Below are positions 42,477 to 52,381 of a stretch of DNA of 64,000 nt, one piece after another; positions within the stretch are counted from its first letter, which is position 1; the number at the start of each line of letters is the position of its first letter. The DNA lies in NCBI RefSeq assembly GCF_042686195.1, contig NZ_JBHUOQ010000001.1:806001-870000 (forward strand), in the 5' to 3' direction. The notes under the pieces are model-generated. The model made no database searches, was not told the DNA's origin, and saw only the letters and a program-made list of their open reading frames with translations. A program made the translations under genes and the position numbers. The DNA comes from Corticicoccus populi. GTDB lineage: Bacteria; Bacillota; Bacilli; Staphylococcales; Salinicoccaceae.

Positions 42477-45470
42477 TTACATATTAAAATGTGTCGTACT
42501 TTTCTCATTTTCTGCTGTGACATACAGTATATTTTCCATACGCTCTTTTAATTCTGCAACATGTGAAATCACACCGATTGTTTTACCGCTCGACTGAAGG
42601 TCAATTAACGTATTGATTGCGATATCAAGCGTTTCAAGGTCCAGTGTTCCGAAACCTTCATCAATCAGCATTGTGTCCAGACTGATCCCGCCGGACTCCT
42701 GCTGGAGTGCCTCGTTCAATGCCAGTGCCAGCGTTAAGGATGCCTGGAAAGTCTCCCCGCCGGACAATGAAGTGATATGCCTCTGCTGGTTGTTGTAGTA
42801 ATCGAACACCTCAATATCAAGTCCTGTCTGACGATTCATCCTGGATGTGCTTCTCACCAGTGCATAACGATGGTGAGTCATTTCAAGAAGTCTCTGATTG
42901 GCAATTTTTAATATTCTCTCAAGATAATACGTCAGGACATAGCGCTCAAGCGATACTTTCGCATGATTCTTCCCTGACACAATATTGGAGAGCTCCATCA
43001 ACTGTCTTAAGGATTCTTCATTTTGGCTGAACGCATCTGCCTGTTGTTTCATTTTCTGATGAATTTTCTCATTATGTTCAATCGTATTTTTAACTGCGGC
43101 AGAATCATTAAAGAGTGCCTCAAGCTCCTCTTTAAATGATGACAATGTATGATTCACTGTCTCTAAATCATATGGTTCCAGTGACTGAAGTGATGACTGC
43201 GCCTGTTTAATCTGACGGTCGTACAGCCTCAAGTCCTCATAGAAACTCTGAATTTCCTGCTCTGTCCCTCTGATGTCGGACAGATTTAATGCCGACCATA
43301 CTTCATCTCTCGAACTGAAGTTTTTTTCACTGATAAATGTCTCTACCCGGCTGCTGTATTTCTCCTTCAGCCCGGATAATTCACTGAGCCGTTCGTTTAA
43401 AAATTTTAAGCGTTCATCCATTTTCACCTGTTCCTGGTTCTGCTCTTCCAGTTCACGCGTCAGTGAATCCATCTGCTTAAAATACTTTTCAACCGCTTCT
43501 TTATCAGCATGAAAAAATTCAGAGAAATCATCATACCGGCGGAATCCTGTTGAATCCGTAAAATCACGCTTCAAGTTTAATACTTCATTCAAACGCGTTT
43601 GAAATTTTTCATGTTTTAAATCCTGTGTGTGACCTGTCTTTTCCAATGTCTGAATTTCATCTTTTTTTGATGTGACATATTCGAGCAGTGACTGCTGATG
43701 TTTCAAGTTTTTTTCTGCCGTTTGAATCGTTGACTCGAGAGATTCACGTGTCTCTTCTGCTTCTTTAAGATTAATGCGCTCTGTACCTTCCAGACCTTTA
43801 CGCTCTGCATATAACTCTCTTTCCGCCGTCTCTATCCCTGCTTCTATCGACTGCCGTTCATTTCTTAAAGACTCAATCTTTTCTTCTTCATCTTTTGACA
43901 GATACGTCACATCGTCCGGCAGGATGTCTACTGTCTGCCTGCAGACAGGACATGGCTCACCAATCTTCAAGTGATTGATCAAATGCTCGATATGCACCTT
44001 ATCATCACTCACATATTTCCCCTTAAGTGCATCCTCTATACTTGAAAATTCATGATCACACCGTTTTAATGCCTGCTGCAGGTCACTTTCTTTTTTAACT
44101 AATGCATTAATCCTCACATCAGCTTCACTAAACTTTTTTTCCTGCTTTATTGATTCCTGCAGCTGCTCACGCCGGCTTCTCAGTTCAAATAACTTTTCCT
44201 TTTCTTCATCAATATCACTTTGAGATATTTCCGACTGGGAAATTTCTTTTTTCAAGGATTCAATCCGGGCTTTATTTTCATCCATCTCACGCACCAGATC
44301 TTTAATAATCAGACGTCCTTTTTCTTCACTTTCATCAAGATTTCTGTACTGATTACCGAGAAACCGCTCGATGCGCGTCAATCGCTTATCACGCTGTTTC
44401 ATACCGTCCTCATCATGTTTAAGTTTTTGAAATAAAGTCTCCTTCTCTTTGACAGACGCTTTAAGTTCTGTAAGGGACTCTTCAAGTATCCGGCGGTCAT
44501 TATTTTTATTTTCAGCTTCAACTGATATTTCCTGTTCCTGCTTCAATTCATATTGAATCTCCGCTGCCAGATGATAGGCTTTCACTGCTTTTTCAAGACG
44601 TTCTATCTTTTCTTTGTCATCTAAAAGCAGACGCCGTTTCTCTTTCAGAGTTTTGAGTTCCAAAAGTGATGCGTTATGCTGCTCTTTTAATTTTAATTCC
44701 TTTTCGGTTTCTGCTATACGTCCCTGAAGCACGTCGATTTTTTCATTGACAGTCTCTAAACGGGATACGTCTCTGTCAATCAACTCCTGAATTAAATTCA
44801 GTCGTTCCTTCATCGACGGTGAATCATCGAGCGGTTCATCTGAAATAACAGACTGGTACAAACCGTTAATATGAGATTCTATTAATTCAAGTGACTTCTG
44901 TTCTTTTTTCCATTCATCTTTTAAGGTTTCTTCAAACTGTACAAATCGTTCTGTTTGAAACAGTGTTCTTAAAATAGATTGTTTTTCCTCACTTTTCGAT
45001 AATAAGAGTCGTTTAAACTCACCCTGCGGCAGTATTAAAATCTGTCTGAATTGATTCACTGAAAGCTTTACAATATCAATGACCTTTTCAGTGACACTTC
45101 TCACCTGGCTTTCAAGAACATTACCTTCGCTGTCAAAGAGTACAGCTTTATTGGGCACCTTACTTTTGTTGCCTTCTTTCTGATAAGTCAGCTCCCGTTC
45201 AACCGTATACATTTTGTCTCTGATACTAAATGACAGGGAGACGCATGAAATATTGTCATCAAGAGCAAACTGGCTCCGGACAGACTGTTCATTACGGTCT
45301 GAAGTCGATGCTTCCCCGTAGAGCGCAAAAGTAATGGCATCAAAAATCATCGTTTTACCAGAACCGGTTTTTCCGCTGATTAAGAACATCTGATCCTGCA
45401 CTCTGGAGAAATCGATAGTTTCTTTTTCAAATGGTCCAAAATATGACATGTTCAACTTAATGGGTTTCAT
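42477..45470 (-). CDS. sbcC: Nuclease SbcCD, ATPase subunit
   Basis: A 997-residue Rad50-like SMC protein. Walker A GKTGSGKTMIFDA is at about residues 35-47; two long coiled-coil arms flank the zinc-hook CPVC; the C-terminal half-site has the ABC signature LSGGETFQASLTLALALNE and Walker B DTMLIDEGFGTLD. With SbcD it opens hairpins and blocked DNA ends during repair. The true ATG (45470) overlaps the end of sbcD by 14 bases, giving tight coupling; the longer frame upstream is an overlap artefact. Confidence 0.96.
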   Translation of the reverse strand: MKPIKLNMSYFGPFEKETIDFSRVQDQMFLISGKTGSGKTMIFDAITFALYGEASTSDRNEQSVRSQFALDDNISCVSLSFSIRDKMYTVERELTYQKEGNKSKVPNKAVLFDSEGNVLESQVRSVTEKVIDIVKLSVNQFRQILILPQGEFKRLLLSKSEEKQSILRTLFQTERFVQFEETLKDEWKKEQKSLELIESHINGLYQSVISDEPLDDSPSMKERLNLIQELIDRDVSRLETVNEKIDVLQGRIAETEKELKLKEQHNASLLELKTLKEKRRLLLDDKEKIERLEKAVKAYHLAAEIQYELKQEQEISVEAENKNNDRRILEESLTELKASVKEKETLFQKLKHDEDGMKQRDKRLTRIERFLGNQYRNLDESEEKGRLIIKDLVREMDENKARIESLKKEISQSEISQSDIDEEKEKLFELRSRREQLQESIKQEKKFSEADVRINALVKKESDLQQALKRCDHEFSSIEDALKGKYVSDDKVHIEHLINHLKIGEPCPVCRQTVDILPDDVTYLSKDEEEKIESLRNERQSIEAGIETAERELYAERKGLEGTERINLKEAEETRESLESTIQTAEKNLKHQQSLLEYVTSKKDEIQTLEKTGHTQDLKHEKFQTRLNEVLNLKRDFTDSTGFRRYDDFSEFFHADKEAVEKYFKQMDSLTRELEEQNQEQVKMDERLKFLNERLSELSGLKEKYSSRVETFISEKNFSSRDEVWSALNLSDIRGTEQEIQSFYEDLRLYDRQIKQAQSSLQSLEPYDLETVNHTLSSFKEELEALFNDSAAVKNTIEHNEKIHQKMKQQADAFSQNEESLRQLMELSNIVSGKNHAKVSLERYVLTYYLERILKIANQRLLEMTHHRYALVRSTSRMNRQTGLDIEVFDYYNNQQRHITSLSGGETFQASLTLALALNEALQQESGGISLDTMLIDEGFGTLDLETLDIAINTLIDLQSSGKTIGVISHVAELKERMENILYVTAENEKSTTHFNM

Positions 45471-46572
45471 CGACTTCTCCTTTAAACATATTTTTAAATA
45501 CTTCGTTCTGATATTCAGAAGAATCACTTTCCGTAATCTCCTGAATAAATGATTGAAAAATTTCAAAATCATTCGTTGCACTGACATCAATGGTTTGGAT
45601 TTCACGGTCACTGCCTGTCACTTTTGGTCTGAGTTCCAGTGTGTTGGGATAAATCTGCTTAATTTTAGACATAGGTTCTTTAATATGGAGCATATTTTCA
45701 AGCTCAAATTTAAAATATGCATTAACATCATCAAACATAATGTCTTTTTCAATCACTTTGTTAAAATCACCTTCATAGTAAACAAGATCATGCATGGGGT
45801 ACAGCCTTTTAAATTTAACTTCCTGACGCTCTGTGTCAATCAAGCGGTAGCCTTTCGGCTGATTGATTTCAGAAAAGGAATATTTTAAGAGTGATCCGCT
45901 GTAGAAAATTCGTTCATCAGTCACTGCGAACGGGTGATGCAGATGACCGAGCATTACATAGTCGAACATCTGAAATGTTTCTTTGTTCACCTCTTCAGAT
46001 AAACCAATGGACAAAGGCCGCTCTGAATCACTCGCTTCTGCATTGGATACAAACAAATGACCGACCAGTATATTAACCATACCCGGGTCAAGATTTAGCT
46101 TTATTTCATCCATAATCCTGGAATATGCATCCTGATGACTTTTAATCGAATCATCATCAAAATAATGTCTTACTTCCAGTACATCAACGTGCGGGAGCAG
46201 ATAAAAATGATGTCCCTCATGCTCAATCGGCTTTAATGCCGCTTCAATGGAAGTCGAAATATGCAGGCCGCTTTCTTTGAACCAGGCACTGCCGTAATTC
46301 AGACGTTCTTTTGAATCATGATTTCCGCTGATGACAAATGCCGGTTTTTTCAGTTCAATATTTAATTTATATAAGTACTGATTCACGAGCTCGAGTGCTT
46401 CCTTTGACGGATTCGAACGGTCAAATAAATCACCGGCAATTACAATAACATCCGGGTCATCTTCAATGACACTGTCAATAAGCTGATCCAGAACATACTT
46501 CTGCTCTGATAATAAGTCGAACCCGTTCAGTTTTCTTCCAATATGCCAGTCGGCAGTATGTAAAATTTTCAT
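45457..46572 (-). CDS. sbcD: Nuclease SbcCD, Mre11-like nuclease subunit
   Basis: A 371-residue metallophosphoesterase of the Mre11 family: LHTADWHIGRKLNG, VIAGDLFDRSNPS, AFVISGNHDSKERL and VMLGHLHHPF supply the di-manganese site. The C-terminal ~100 residues form the capping domain. A TATAAT lies at 46592-46597. The gene precedes and overlaps sbcC. Exonuclease and endonuclease action on DNA ends is expected from the family. Confidence 0.96.
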   Translation of the reverse strand: MKILHTADWHIGRKLNGFDLLSEQKYVLDQLIDSVIEDDPDVIVIAGDLFDRSNPSKEALELVNQYLYKLNIELKKPAFVISGNHDSKERLNYGSAWFKESGLHISTSIEAALKPIEHEGHHFYLLPHVDVLEVRHYFDDDSIKSHQDAYSRIMDEIKLNLDPGMVNILVGHLFVSNAEASDSERPLSIGLSEEVNKETFQMFDYVMLGHLHHPFAVTDERIFYSGSLLKYSFSEINQPKGYRLIDTERQEVKFKRLYPMHDLVYYEGDFNKVIEKDIMFDDVNAYFKFELENMLHIKEPMSKIKQIYPNTLELRPKVTGSDREIQTIDVSATNDFEIFQSFIQEITESDSSEYQNEVFKNMFKGEVDETH

Positions 46573-46604
46573 ATAAACACCTCAACTGTTAATTATACTA
46601 AAGA

Positions 46605-46631
46605 AGTGCCCTGAAAAATATTCAGGACACT
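46605..46631. other. Hairpin upstream of sbcD
   Basis: AGTGCCCTGAA and TTCAGGACACT form an 11-base imperfect stem with a five-base loop. It lies just upstream of the sbcD promoter; it may be a terminator for stray transcription. The rest of the 46573-46858 gap shows no gene. Confidence 0.5.
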
Positions 46632-46751
46632 CATTTTATGAATGGATTATCGTTCTGCAGTTGCTTACATCATTTGTAGAGTGATGATTGATTCACATAG
46701 TTCATCTGTTTGTTCTCAGCCAGTGCAAACAGCTTATCACTGTTAATCAAT

Positions 46752-46782
46752 AAAAAACTGAACCTGCATAATGCAGATTCAG
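46752..46782 (-). terminator. Terminator of korAB
   Basis: CTGAATCTGC / GCAGGTTCAG stem followed by TTTTTT on the minus strand, about 75 bases after the korB stop. Confidence 0.85.
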
Positions 46783-46858
46783 CATCTTACGCCTGCTCAA
46801 TATCAAGCAGATATTTCTTCGTTTTTATTAAATACCATTTCTCATAACAGAATACCCG

Positions 46859-47725
46859 CTATTTAAACTCTGCCATCATTTCATCAAAGTTTTCTTTTTC
46901 AAGACGCATTTCTCTCGAAATAAGCGGCTGATCCTGATAACCGTCTAAATGTTCCTGGTATGATTTTGCATTTTCATCATGATAAATAATACCTTTTAAA
47001 AGCCCTTCATACTCCATAATTGCATTCATGGCATTTTTGGAATCATGTTTGTCATAGTTTTCAATATCTTCAACCGGTGTTAAATGTTCTTTAAACCAGT
47101 CATATGTGTTTACTTTATTATAAGTGACACATGGACTGAATACGTTGACGAAACTGAAACCTTTATGGTTAATTGCTTCCTGAATAATTGCAGTCAGCTG
47201 TTTAATATCGGAGCTTACACTTTGTGCAATAAAGGTTGCACCGCTCGCCATGGCTGTACGGATTGGATGGATCGGGTTTTCAATCGCACCGTCCGGCGTA
47301 GATTTTGTAACAAATCCTTTTGCTGAAGACGGGGAAGTCTGCCCTTTTGTTAAACCGTAAATCTGATTGTCCATCACAATGTAGGTAATATCAATATTAC
47401 GTTTTAACGCGTGGACTGTATGTCCCATACCTATCGCAAAACCATCACCATCACCGCCTGAAGCAATCACGGTTAAATCATCATTTGCCATCTTCACACC
47501 TTGTGCAACGGGCAGGCTTCTGCCGTGAGTGGCATGAAAGCCGTAGGATTTAATATATCCGCTTAATCTTCCGCTGCAGCCGATACCTGTGATTACTGCT
47601 AGTTCATCAGGTTCCAGTCCATTTGCTGCACATGCTTTTTGTATTGCAGCCTGTACACTGAAGTCACCGCAGCCGGGGCACCAGTTTGGTTTAATATTAT
47701 TTCTAAAATCTTTAAAAGTCGCCAT
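46859..47725 (-). CDS. korB: 2-oxoacid:ferredoxin oxidoreductase, beta subunit
   Basis: A 288-residue protein. NWCPGCGDFSVQAAIQKA and GIGCSGRLSGY carry the Fe-S/TPP-region cysteines, and the thiamin pyrophosphate motif is GGDGDGFAIGMGHTVHALKRN...VMDNQIYGLTKGQTSP. With KorA it converts a 2-oxoacid (2-oxoglutarate or pyruvate) plus CoA to acyl-CoA with ferredoxin as electron acceptor. The ATG follows directly on the korA stop. This pair sits beside ymdB/rny/recA in staphylococci too. Confidence 0.94.
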   Translation of the reverse strand: MATFKDFRNNIKPNWCPGCGDFSVQAAIQKACAANGLEPDELAVITGIGCSGRLSGYIKSYGFHATHGRSLPVAQGVKMANDDLTVIASGGDGDGFAIGMGHTVHALKRNIDITYIVMDNQIYGLTKGQTSPSSAKGFVTKSTPDGAIENPIHPIRTAMASGATFIAQSVSSDIKQLTAIIQEAINHKGFSFVNVFSPCVTYNKVNTYDWFKEHLTPVEDIENYDKHDSKNAMNAIMEYEGLLKGIIYHDENAKSYQEHLDGYQDQPLISREMRLEKENFDEMMAEFK

Positions 47726-49462
47726 TTATAAAACTTCCTTTACTTCCATAATTGACTCTATATGCGATTTAATTTCGTGAGGTTTAAAAGGCGTTCCGTC
47801 ATATTTGGTATATGACTTCAAACGGTCATGTCCATAATAATTCATTTTTACAATATTATATAACTGTGCACCATAATTCTGTTCCACAACAAGTATTTTC
47901 TTCGCACCGTCAAGATACGGTTTAATCGTCTCAATCGGGAATGGATGCAGCTGCTTCATCTGAATGCGTGTGATATTACCACCGCTTTCTGATGCACCCT
48001 CTTCCACTACACCGTTGACACTTAAAAAGCTGATAATCAGAAGGTCGCTCTCTTTTTCACCGCGTACTTTGAAAGGCTCATCCATTGAGAAATTATGAAG
48101 CTTTCTCATCCGTTTATCCATCATCATCTGACGGTTTTCATGAGTTTCACTTGGCGTTCCGGTCTGATTGTGCTCTACACCGGTCACATGGTGAATACCG
48201 CCTTTCAGCCCCGGAATCGGTCGGTTGGATATACCGTCTTCTGAATCATTATATCTTTCATAATACCCGTCTGTTTCTTCAATATCCTCGAGAACAGTTT
48301 TTCCTCTGTTAATATCAATCTTATCAAGATCGAACGGTCTTGCTGACTGTTTACCTAGAGACATCTGTAAATCTGATAATAAAATCACCGGTACCTGATA
48401 ATATTCAGCTAAGTTAAATGCATCGACAGTCGTATAGAAGGCATCCTCTACATCACTCGGTGCCATAACGATTTTCGGAATATCTCCGTGCGTGCCGTAA
48501 ATCATCTGGTTTAAGTCTGACTGCTCCTGCTTTGTCGGCAGGCCTGTAGACGGCCCCCCGCGCATTGTATTAACAATTACAAGCGGTGTTTCTGTCATTC
48601 CCGATAATCCGATGGACTCCATCATCAGGCTGAGGCCCGGACCGGCTGAGGCAGTGAAGCTTCTCGCTCCGGCATAGTTGGAACCAATCGTCATCGTCAC
48701 TGCAGCGATTTCATCCTCAGTCTGGATAACAGTACCGCCGAGCTTCGGAAGATGTTTAATCATATATTCCATGATCTCACTTGCAGGTGTAATCGGATAG
48801 GCAGGCATAAATCTGACACCTGCATTGACTGCACCAAAACTGATTGCATCATTACCAATCAGGAATAACCGTTCTTCCTCGGGTGCTGCTTCCATCTCAA
48901 AGTCATCTTCGATGTTCTGCATCTCTTCTGCCATTTTTTCTGCTCCAAGTGCAAGAGCTCTGTTGTTGGATGCGACAATCTCTGCACCTTTACGGATGAA
49001 TATTTTATGAATCATTTCCTCAAAAGGCGCCAGTTCCAAATTCATCAGCTTCGCACTGGCACCGATCGCAACCATGTTTTTCATCAGCTGGCTGCCTTCT
49101 TCTTTGGCAATTTCAGTAAACGGGATACTGACAAGTTTTACATCCAGGTCTTCATTTACTGTCGGGTTAAACTTACTGTCTGCAAGAATAATCCCGCCCC
49201 CGACCAGTTCATGACTGTTAACATCTATAGTCTGCTGGTCAAACGCAACAAGAATATGAATATTATCAGCAACAGAACGTACTTCATCAACTGATATTCT
49301 TACATTATTATTCGTATGACCGCCTTTAATACGGCTTGAAAAATGTCTGTAGCTATATAAATGGTAGCCCATTCTGTTCAGCGTAGTTGAAAATATTTCT
49401 CCTGTGGATTCGATACCTTCACCCTGCTGACCGCCCACTTTCCATGATAACTGCTTTCTCAT
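47726..49462 (-). CDS. korA: 2-oxoacid:ferredoxin oxidoreductase, fused gamma-alpha subunit
   Basis: A 578-residue protein. The N-terminal gamma domain has WKVGGQQGEGIESTGEIFS and FSSRIKGGHTNN (to about residue 180). The alpha domain follows: RFMPAYPITPASEIMEYM, IQTEDEIAAVTMTIGSNYAGARSFTASAGPGLSLM and GGPSTGLPTKQEQSDLN, typical of the pyrophosphate-binding half. The start at 49462 follows AAGGAGG; the longer frame adds eight codons but a TATAAT sits right before it, leaving no leader. No ferredoxin gene is adjacent. Confidence 0.94.
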   Translation of the reverse strand: MRKQLSWKVGGQQGEGIESTGEIFSTTLNRMGYHLYSYRHFSSRIKGGHTNNNVRISVDEVRSVADNIHILVAFDQQTIDVNSHELVGGGIILADSKFNPTVNEDLDVKLVSIPFTEIAKEEGSQLMKNMVAIGASAKLMNLELAPFEEMIHKIFIRKGAEIVASNNRALALGAEKMAEEMQNIEDDFEMEAAPEEERLFLIGNDAISFGAVNAGVRFMPAYPITPASEIMEYMIKHLPKLGGTVIQTEDEIAAVTMTIGSNYAGARSFTASAGPGLSLMMESIGLSGMTETPLVIVNTMRGGPSTGLPTKQEQSDLNQMIYGTHGDIPKIVMAPSDVEDAFYTTVDAFNLAEYYQVPVILLSDLQMSLGKQSARPFDLDKIDINRGKTVLEDIEETDGYYERYNDSEDGISNRPIPGLKGGIHHVTGVEHNQTGTPSETHENRQMMMDKRMRKLHNFSMDEPFKVRGEKESDLLIISFLSVNGVVEEGASESGGNITRIQMKQLHPFPIETIKPYLDGAKKILVVEQNYGAQLYNIVKMNYYGHDRLKSYTKYDGTPFKPHEIKSHIESIMEVKEVL

Positions 49463-49567
49463 TTTATAAATAGCCTCCTTATTCATATAAAATTATAACA
49501 AATTTAAGCCACTTTCACATAATACTTAAGGCTGTTTATTTAAAAATCAGTCCTTTGGATGAGCCGC

Positions 49568-50326
49568 TTATTCGGTAATTTTAATTTTTTCTATTTTATG
49601 ATAGTCCGTATCAATAATCACACCGCTTAATATTCCTTTCCCTGTTTCAGGAACATTGTGTTTTACGGGCAGCTGGTGGAGAAAACGATCAATCACTTCT
49701 TCTTTTGAAATACCGAGAATGCCGTCTTTAAATCCTGTCATTCCGACATCTGTAATATATTTTGTCTTATTTTCAAGCACTGTCTCATCATTGGTCTGTA
49801 CATGTGTATGCGTACCGACCACTGCATCCACACGGCCGTCTAAATAATATCCCATGGCAATTGATTCACTTGTTGTTTCACTGTGAAAATCTACGAAAGC
49901 ATAATCATATTCATTTTCTTTTAGAATTTGATCTACACATCTGAACGGACAGTCAATGGCCGGCATAAAACTTCTGCCCTGGATATTCATAATCAACAGC
50001 TTTTTACCATTGATATTAATCGTCTGATGGCCTTTTCCCGGCACACCTTCCGGATAATTTGCGGGACGGATCATACGTACATCGCGCTCGAATAAATCAT
50101 AGATTTCTCTTTTTTGAAATGCATGGTTGCCGAGAGTAATAAAATCAGCACCATATCCAAGCAGTTCTTTATAAATTTTCTCAGTAATCCCTTTCCCATG
50201 AGCCGCATTTTCACCGTTTACAATTGCAATCTGTGCACCGTGCTCTTTTTTTAATTTTAAAAGATGTTCCTGAACCATTCTGCGGCCCACTTTCCCGACA
50301 ACATCTCCAACAAATAAAATTCTCAT
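49568..50326 (-). CDS. ymdB: YmdB family metallophosphoesterase
   Basis: A 252-residue protein: ILFVGDVVGKVGRRMV, IVNGENAAHGKGITEK, FITLGNHAFQKREIYD, FVDFHSETTSESIAMGYYLDGRVDAVVGTHTHVQTND and TDVGMTGFKDGILG. YmdB hydrolyses 2',3'-cyclic nucleotides and affects RNA turnover and biofilm choices in Bacillus. The motif usually written GNHTW/GNHTY reads GNHAF here, a small change next to the catalytic histidine. It is slightly shorter than the ~264 residues of B. subtilis. It follows rny on the same strand with a separate small gene on the other strand between. Confidence 0.93.
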   Translation of the reverse strand: MRILFVGDVVGKVGRRMVQEHLLKLKKEHGAQIAIVNGENAAHGKGITEKIYKELLGYGADFITLGNHAFQKREIYDLFERDVRMIRPANYPEGVPGKGHQTININGKKLLIMNIQGRSFMPAIDCPFRCVDQILKENEYDYAFVDFHSETTSESIAMGYYLDGRVDAVVGTHTHVQTNDETVLENKTKYITDVGMTGFKDGILGISKEEVIDRFLHQLPVKHNVPETGKGILSGVIIDTDYHKIEKIKITE

Positions 50327-50412
50327 ATATTAACATCCTTATATTTTTATGTTTTTTCTGAAACTTAACAGGGTATATTAAAAAAGACTAACTTTTTATA
50401 GGAGTGAATGTA

Positions 50413-50631
50413 TTGGCACTATCAATTGATCCGAAAGAATTCGCGAAGATGACAGTAACAGCAAACCCTTCTAACAAAGAGACAGCAGAAGACAAGGCAA
50501 AAGACGCGCTCGAGCTTTATCTTACCGCCTACAGACTGGCTGAGAACTATGACCGTTATTCAACTGCTCATAATTCTCAAGAGACTTCCACAGTATTTCA
50601 TGCAATTAAAGGTGAAGATTTCCAGTTGTAA
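50413..50631 (+). CDS. Hypothetical small soluble protein
   Basis: A 72-residue protein from the TTG at 50413, eight bases after AGGAG; a GTG three codons upstream overlaps the ribosome site. It reads ALSIDPKEFAKMTVTANPSN then a helix KETAEDKAKDALELYLTAYR. No membrane segment. It is the only plus-strand gene in the housekeeping block and has its own terminator shared with rny. Family not recognised. Confidence 0.7.
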   Translation: MALSIDPKEFAKMTVTANPSNKETAEDKAKDALELYLTAYRLAENYDRYSTAHNSQETSTVFHAIKGEDFQL

Positions 50632-50640
50632 GACTCATGA

Positions 50641-50677
50641 AAAATCCCGAACTATATTCAGTTCGGGATTTTTTTAT
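50641..50677. terminator. Bidirectional terminator
   Basis: AAAATCCCGAACT / AGTTCGGGATTTT stem with a seven-base loop and seven T, between the small gene and rny. Confidence 0.93.
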
Positions 50678-52233
50678 TTGGCATATTCTACTGCCCTCAT
50701 CTCACGGACCACTGTCACTTTAATGTGTCCTGGATATTGCAGTTCGTCTTCAATCTGTTTTTTAATATCTCTGGCAAGGCGATGTGCACTTACATCGTCA
50801 ATGTCTTCCGGTGATACCATGACTCTGATTTCCCGTCCGGCTTGAATGGCAAATGTTTTCTGTACACCATCGTAGCCTTCTGCAATCTGTTCGAGTCTTT
50901 CAAGACGCTTCACATAGTTTTCCAATGTTTCACGACGGGCACCGGGACGTGCTGCACTGAGTGCATCCGCTGCAGCAACCAGTATGGAGATCACACTTGT
51001 CGGCTCAACATCCCCGTGATGGGAATGAATCGCATTAATGACAGTGTCAGATTCTTTATAACGTTTTGCAAGTTCCACACCAATTTCAACATGACTGCCT
51101 TCCACTTCATGGTCAATGGCTTTACCAATATCATGAAGCAGTCCTGCACGGCGTGCCACAGCAACATCTTCGCCAAGTTCACTCGCGAGAATGCCGGATA
51201 AATATCCGACTTCAACTGAATGTTTCAGAACATTTTGTCCGTAACTTAAACGATATTTCATTTTACCTAAATGTTTAATTAACTCTGGATGAAGATTATG
51301 AATATCAAGCTCAAATGCGGCTGCTTCGCCGGCATCACGAATATCTGTTTCCATATTACGTTTTGCTTTATCCACCATCTCTTCAATACGGCCCGGATGA
51401 ATCCGCCCATCCTGAACAAGTGCTTCAAGCGCATTTTTCGCAATCGCACGTCGGATTGGATCGAATCCTGATAAAATAACTGCTTCCGGTGTATCGTCGA
51501 TAATTAAGTCGACACCAGTCAGAGTTTCCAAAGTTCTTATATTACGGCCTTCACGGCCAATAATACGTCCTTTCATTTCATCATTAGGCAAGTTAACAAC
51601 TGATACTGTGGATTCTGAAGTATATTCTGCAGCATAGCGCTGTGCTGCTACTGCCAGAAGTTCCTTCGCTTTCTTATCCACTTCTAGTTTCATTTGGTCT
51701 TCTTTTTCTTTGACCATAACAGTCATATCATGTGACAGTTCCTTCTCGAGTTCCGAGAATAGTTCATCACGTGCTTCAGCACGTGTGAGTCCGGAGATGC
51801 GGGATAATTCTTCTTCTTGTTGACTGATAATATCTTTAATCTTTGATTCCTCGGCATCAACCATTTGCTGTTTTTCTTCAATTTTTGCTTCTTTATGCTC
51901 CAGTGCATCATCTTTTTTATCAAGTGATTCACTTTTGCGGTCAAGATTTTCTTCTTTCTGCAGCAACCTGGACTCATAAGCTCTAAGCTCATCACGCTTC
52001 TGCATGACTTCACGCTCAGTAACATCCTTCAGGTTTTGGTTTTCTTCTTTTGCCTCAAGCAGCTTTTCTTTCTTGATACTGTTCGCTTCTTTTTCTGCTT
52101 CACCAATGATATGTTCCGCAGATGTCCGCGCTTCTTGCTGCTGAGTCGTCATAATTTTTTTGACGATAAAATATCCGATGACAACACCTAGAAAAATGCC
52201 AAGCAAGATTAAGAGAATGTCTATCAAATCCAC
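50674..52233 (-). CDS. rny: Ribonuclease Y
   Basis: A 519-residue endoribonuclease, the same length as S. aureus Rny. The order is: N-terminal membrane anchor (IDILLILLGIFLGVVIGYFIV), long coiled coil, KH domain (VNLPNDEMKGRIIGREGRNIRTLE), HD domain (LLHDIGKAIDHEVEGSHVEIG, then HSHHGDVEPTS). It starts mRNA decay at the membrane as part of the degradosome-like network. The GTG at 52233 is eight bases after AAGGAGG; a GTG three codons earlier is inside the ribosome site. Confidence 0.97.
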   Translation of the reverse strand: MDLIDILLILLGIFLGVVIGYFIVKKIMTTQQQEARTSAEHIIGEAEKEANSIKKEKLLEAKEENQNLKDVTEREVMQKRDELRAYESRLLQKEENLDRKSESLDKKDDALEHKEAKIEEKQQMVDAEESKIKDIISQQEEELSRISGLTRAEARDELFSELEKELSHDMTVMVKEKEDQMKLEVDKKAKELLAVAAQRYAAEYTSESTVSVVNLPNDEMKGRIIGREGRNIRTLETLTGVDLIIDDTPEAVILSGFDPIRRAIAKNALEALVQDGRIHPGRIEEMVDKAKRNMETDIRDAGEAAAFELDIHNLHPELIKHLGKMKYRLSYGQNVLKHSVEVGYLSGILASELGEDVAVARRAGLLHDIGKAIDHEVEGSHVEIGVELAKRYKESDTVINAIHSHHGDVEPTSVISILVAAADALSAARPGARRETLENYVKRLERLEQIAEGYDGVQKTFAIQAGREIRVMVSPEDIDDVSAHRLARDIKKQIEDELQYPGHIKVTVVREMRAVEYAK

Positions 52234-52337
52234 AATAAACACCTCCTTAAACAGGCTTTAGCTATTATTTAATATAATAAAATTTTTAGATAATATTATA
52301 TACATATAATTCTAAAGATGTTTATACATAAAATCAA

Positions 52338-52369
52338 GCACCAGTGTCATCAAATTATGAACCGGTGCC
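52338..52369 (-). terminator. Probable terminator of recA
   Basis: GCACCGGT..TC pairs with GA..CACTGGTGC with one bulge; a weak T-rich tail follows on the minus strand. Confidence 0.5.
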
Positions 52370-52381
52370 TGAAAATTTATA

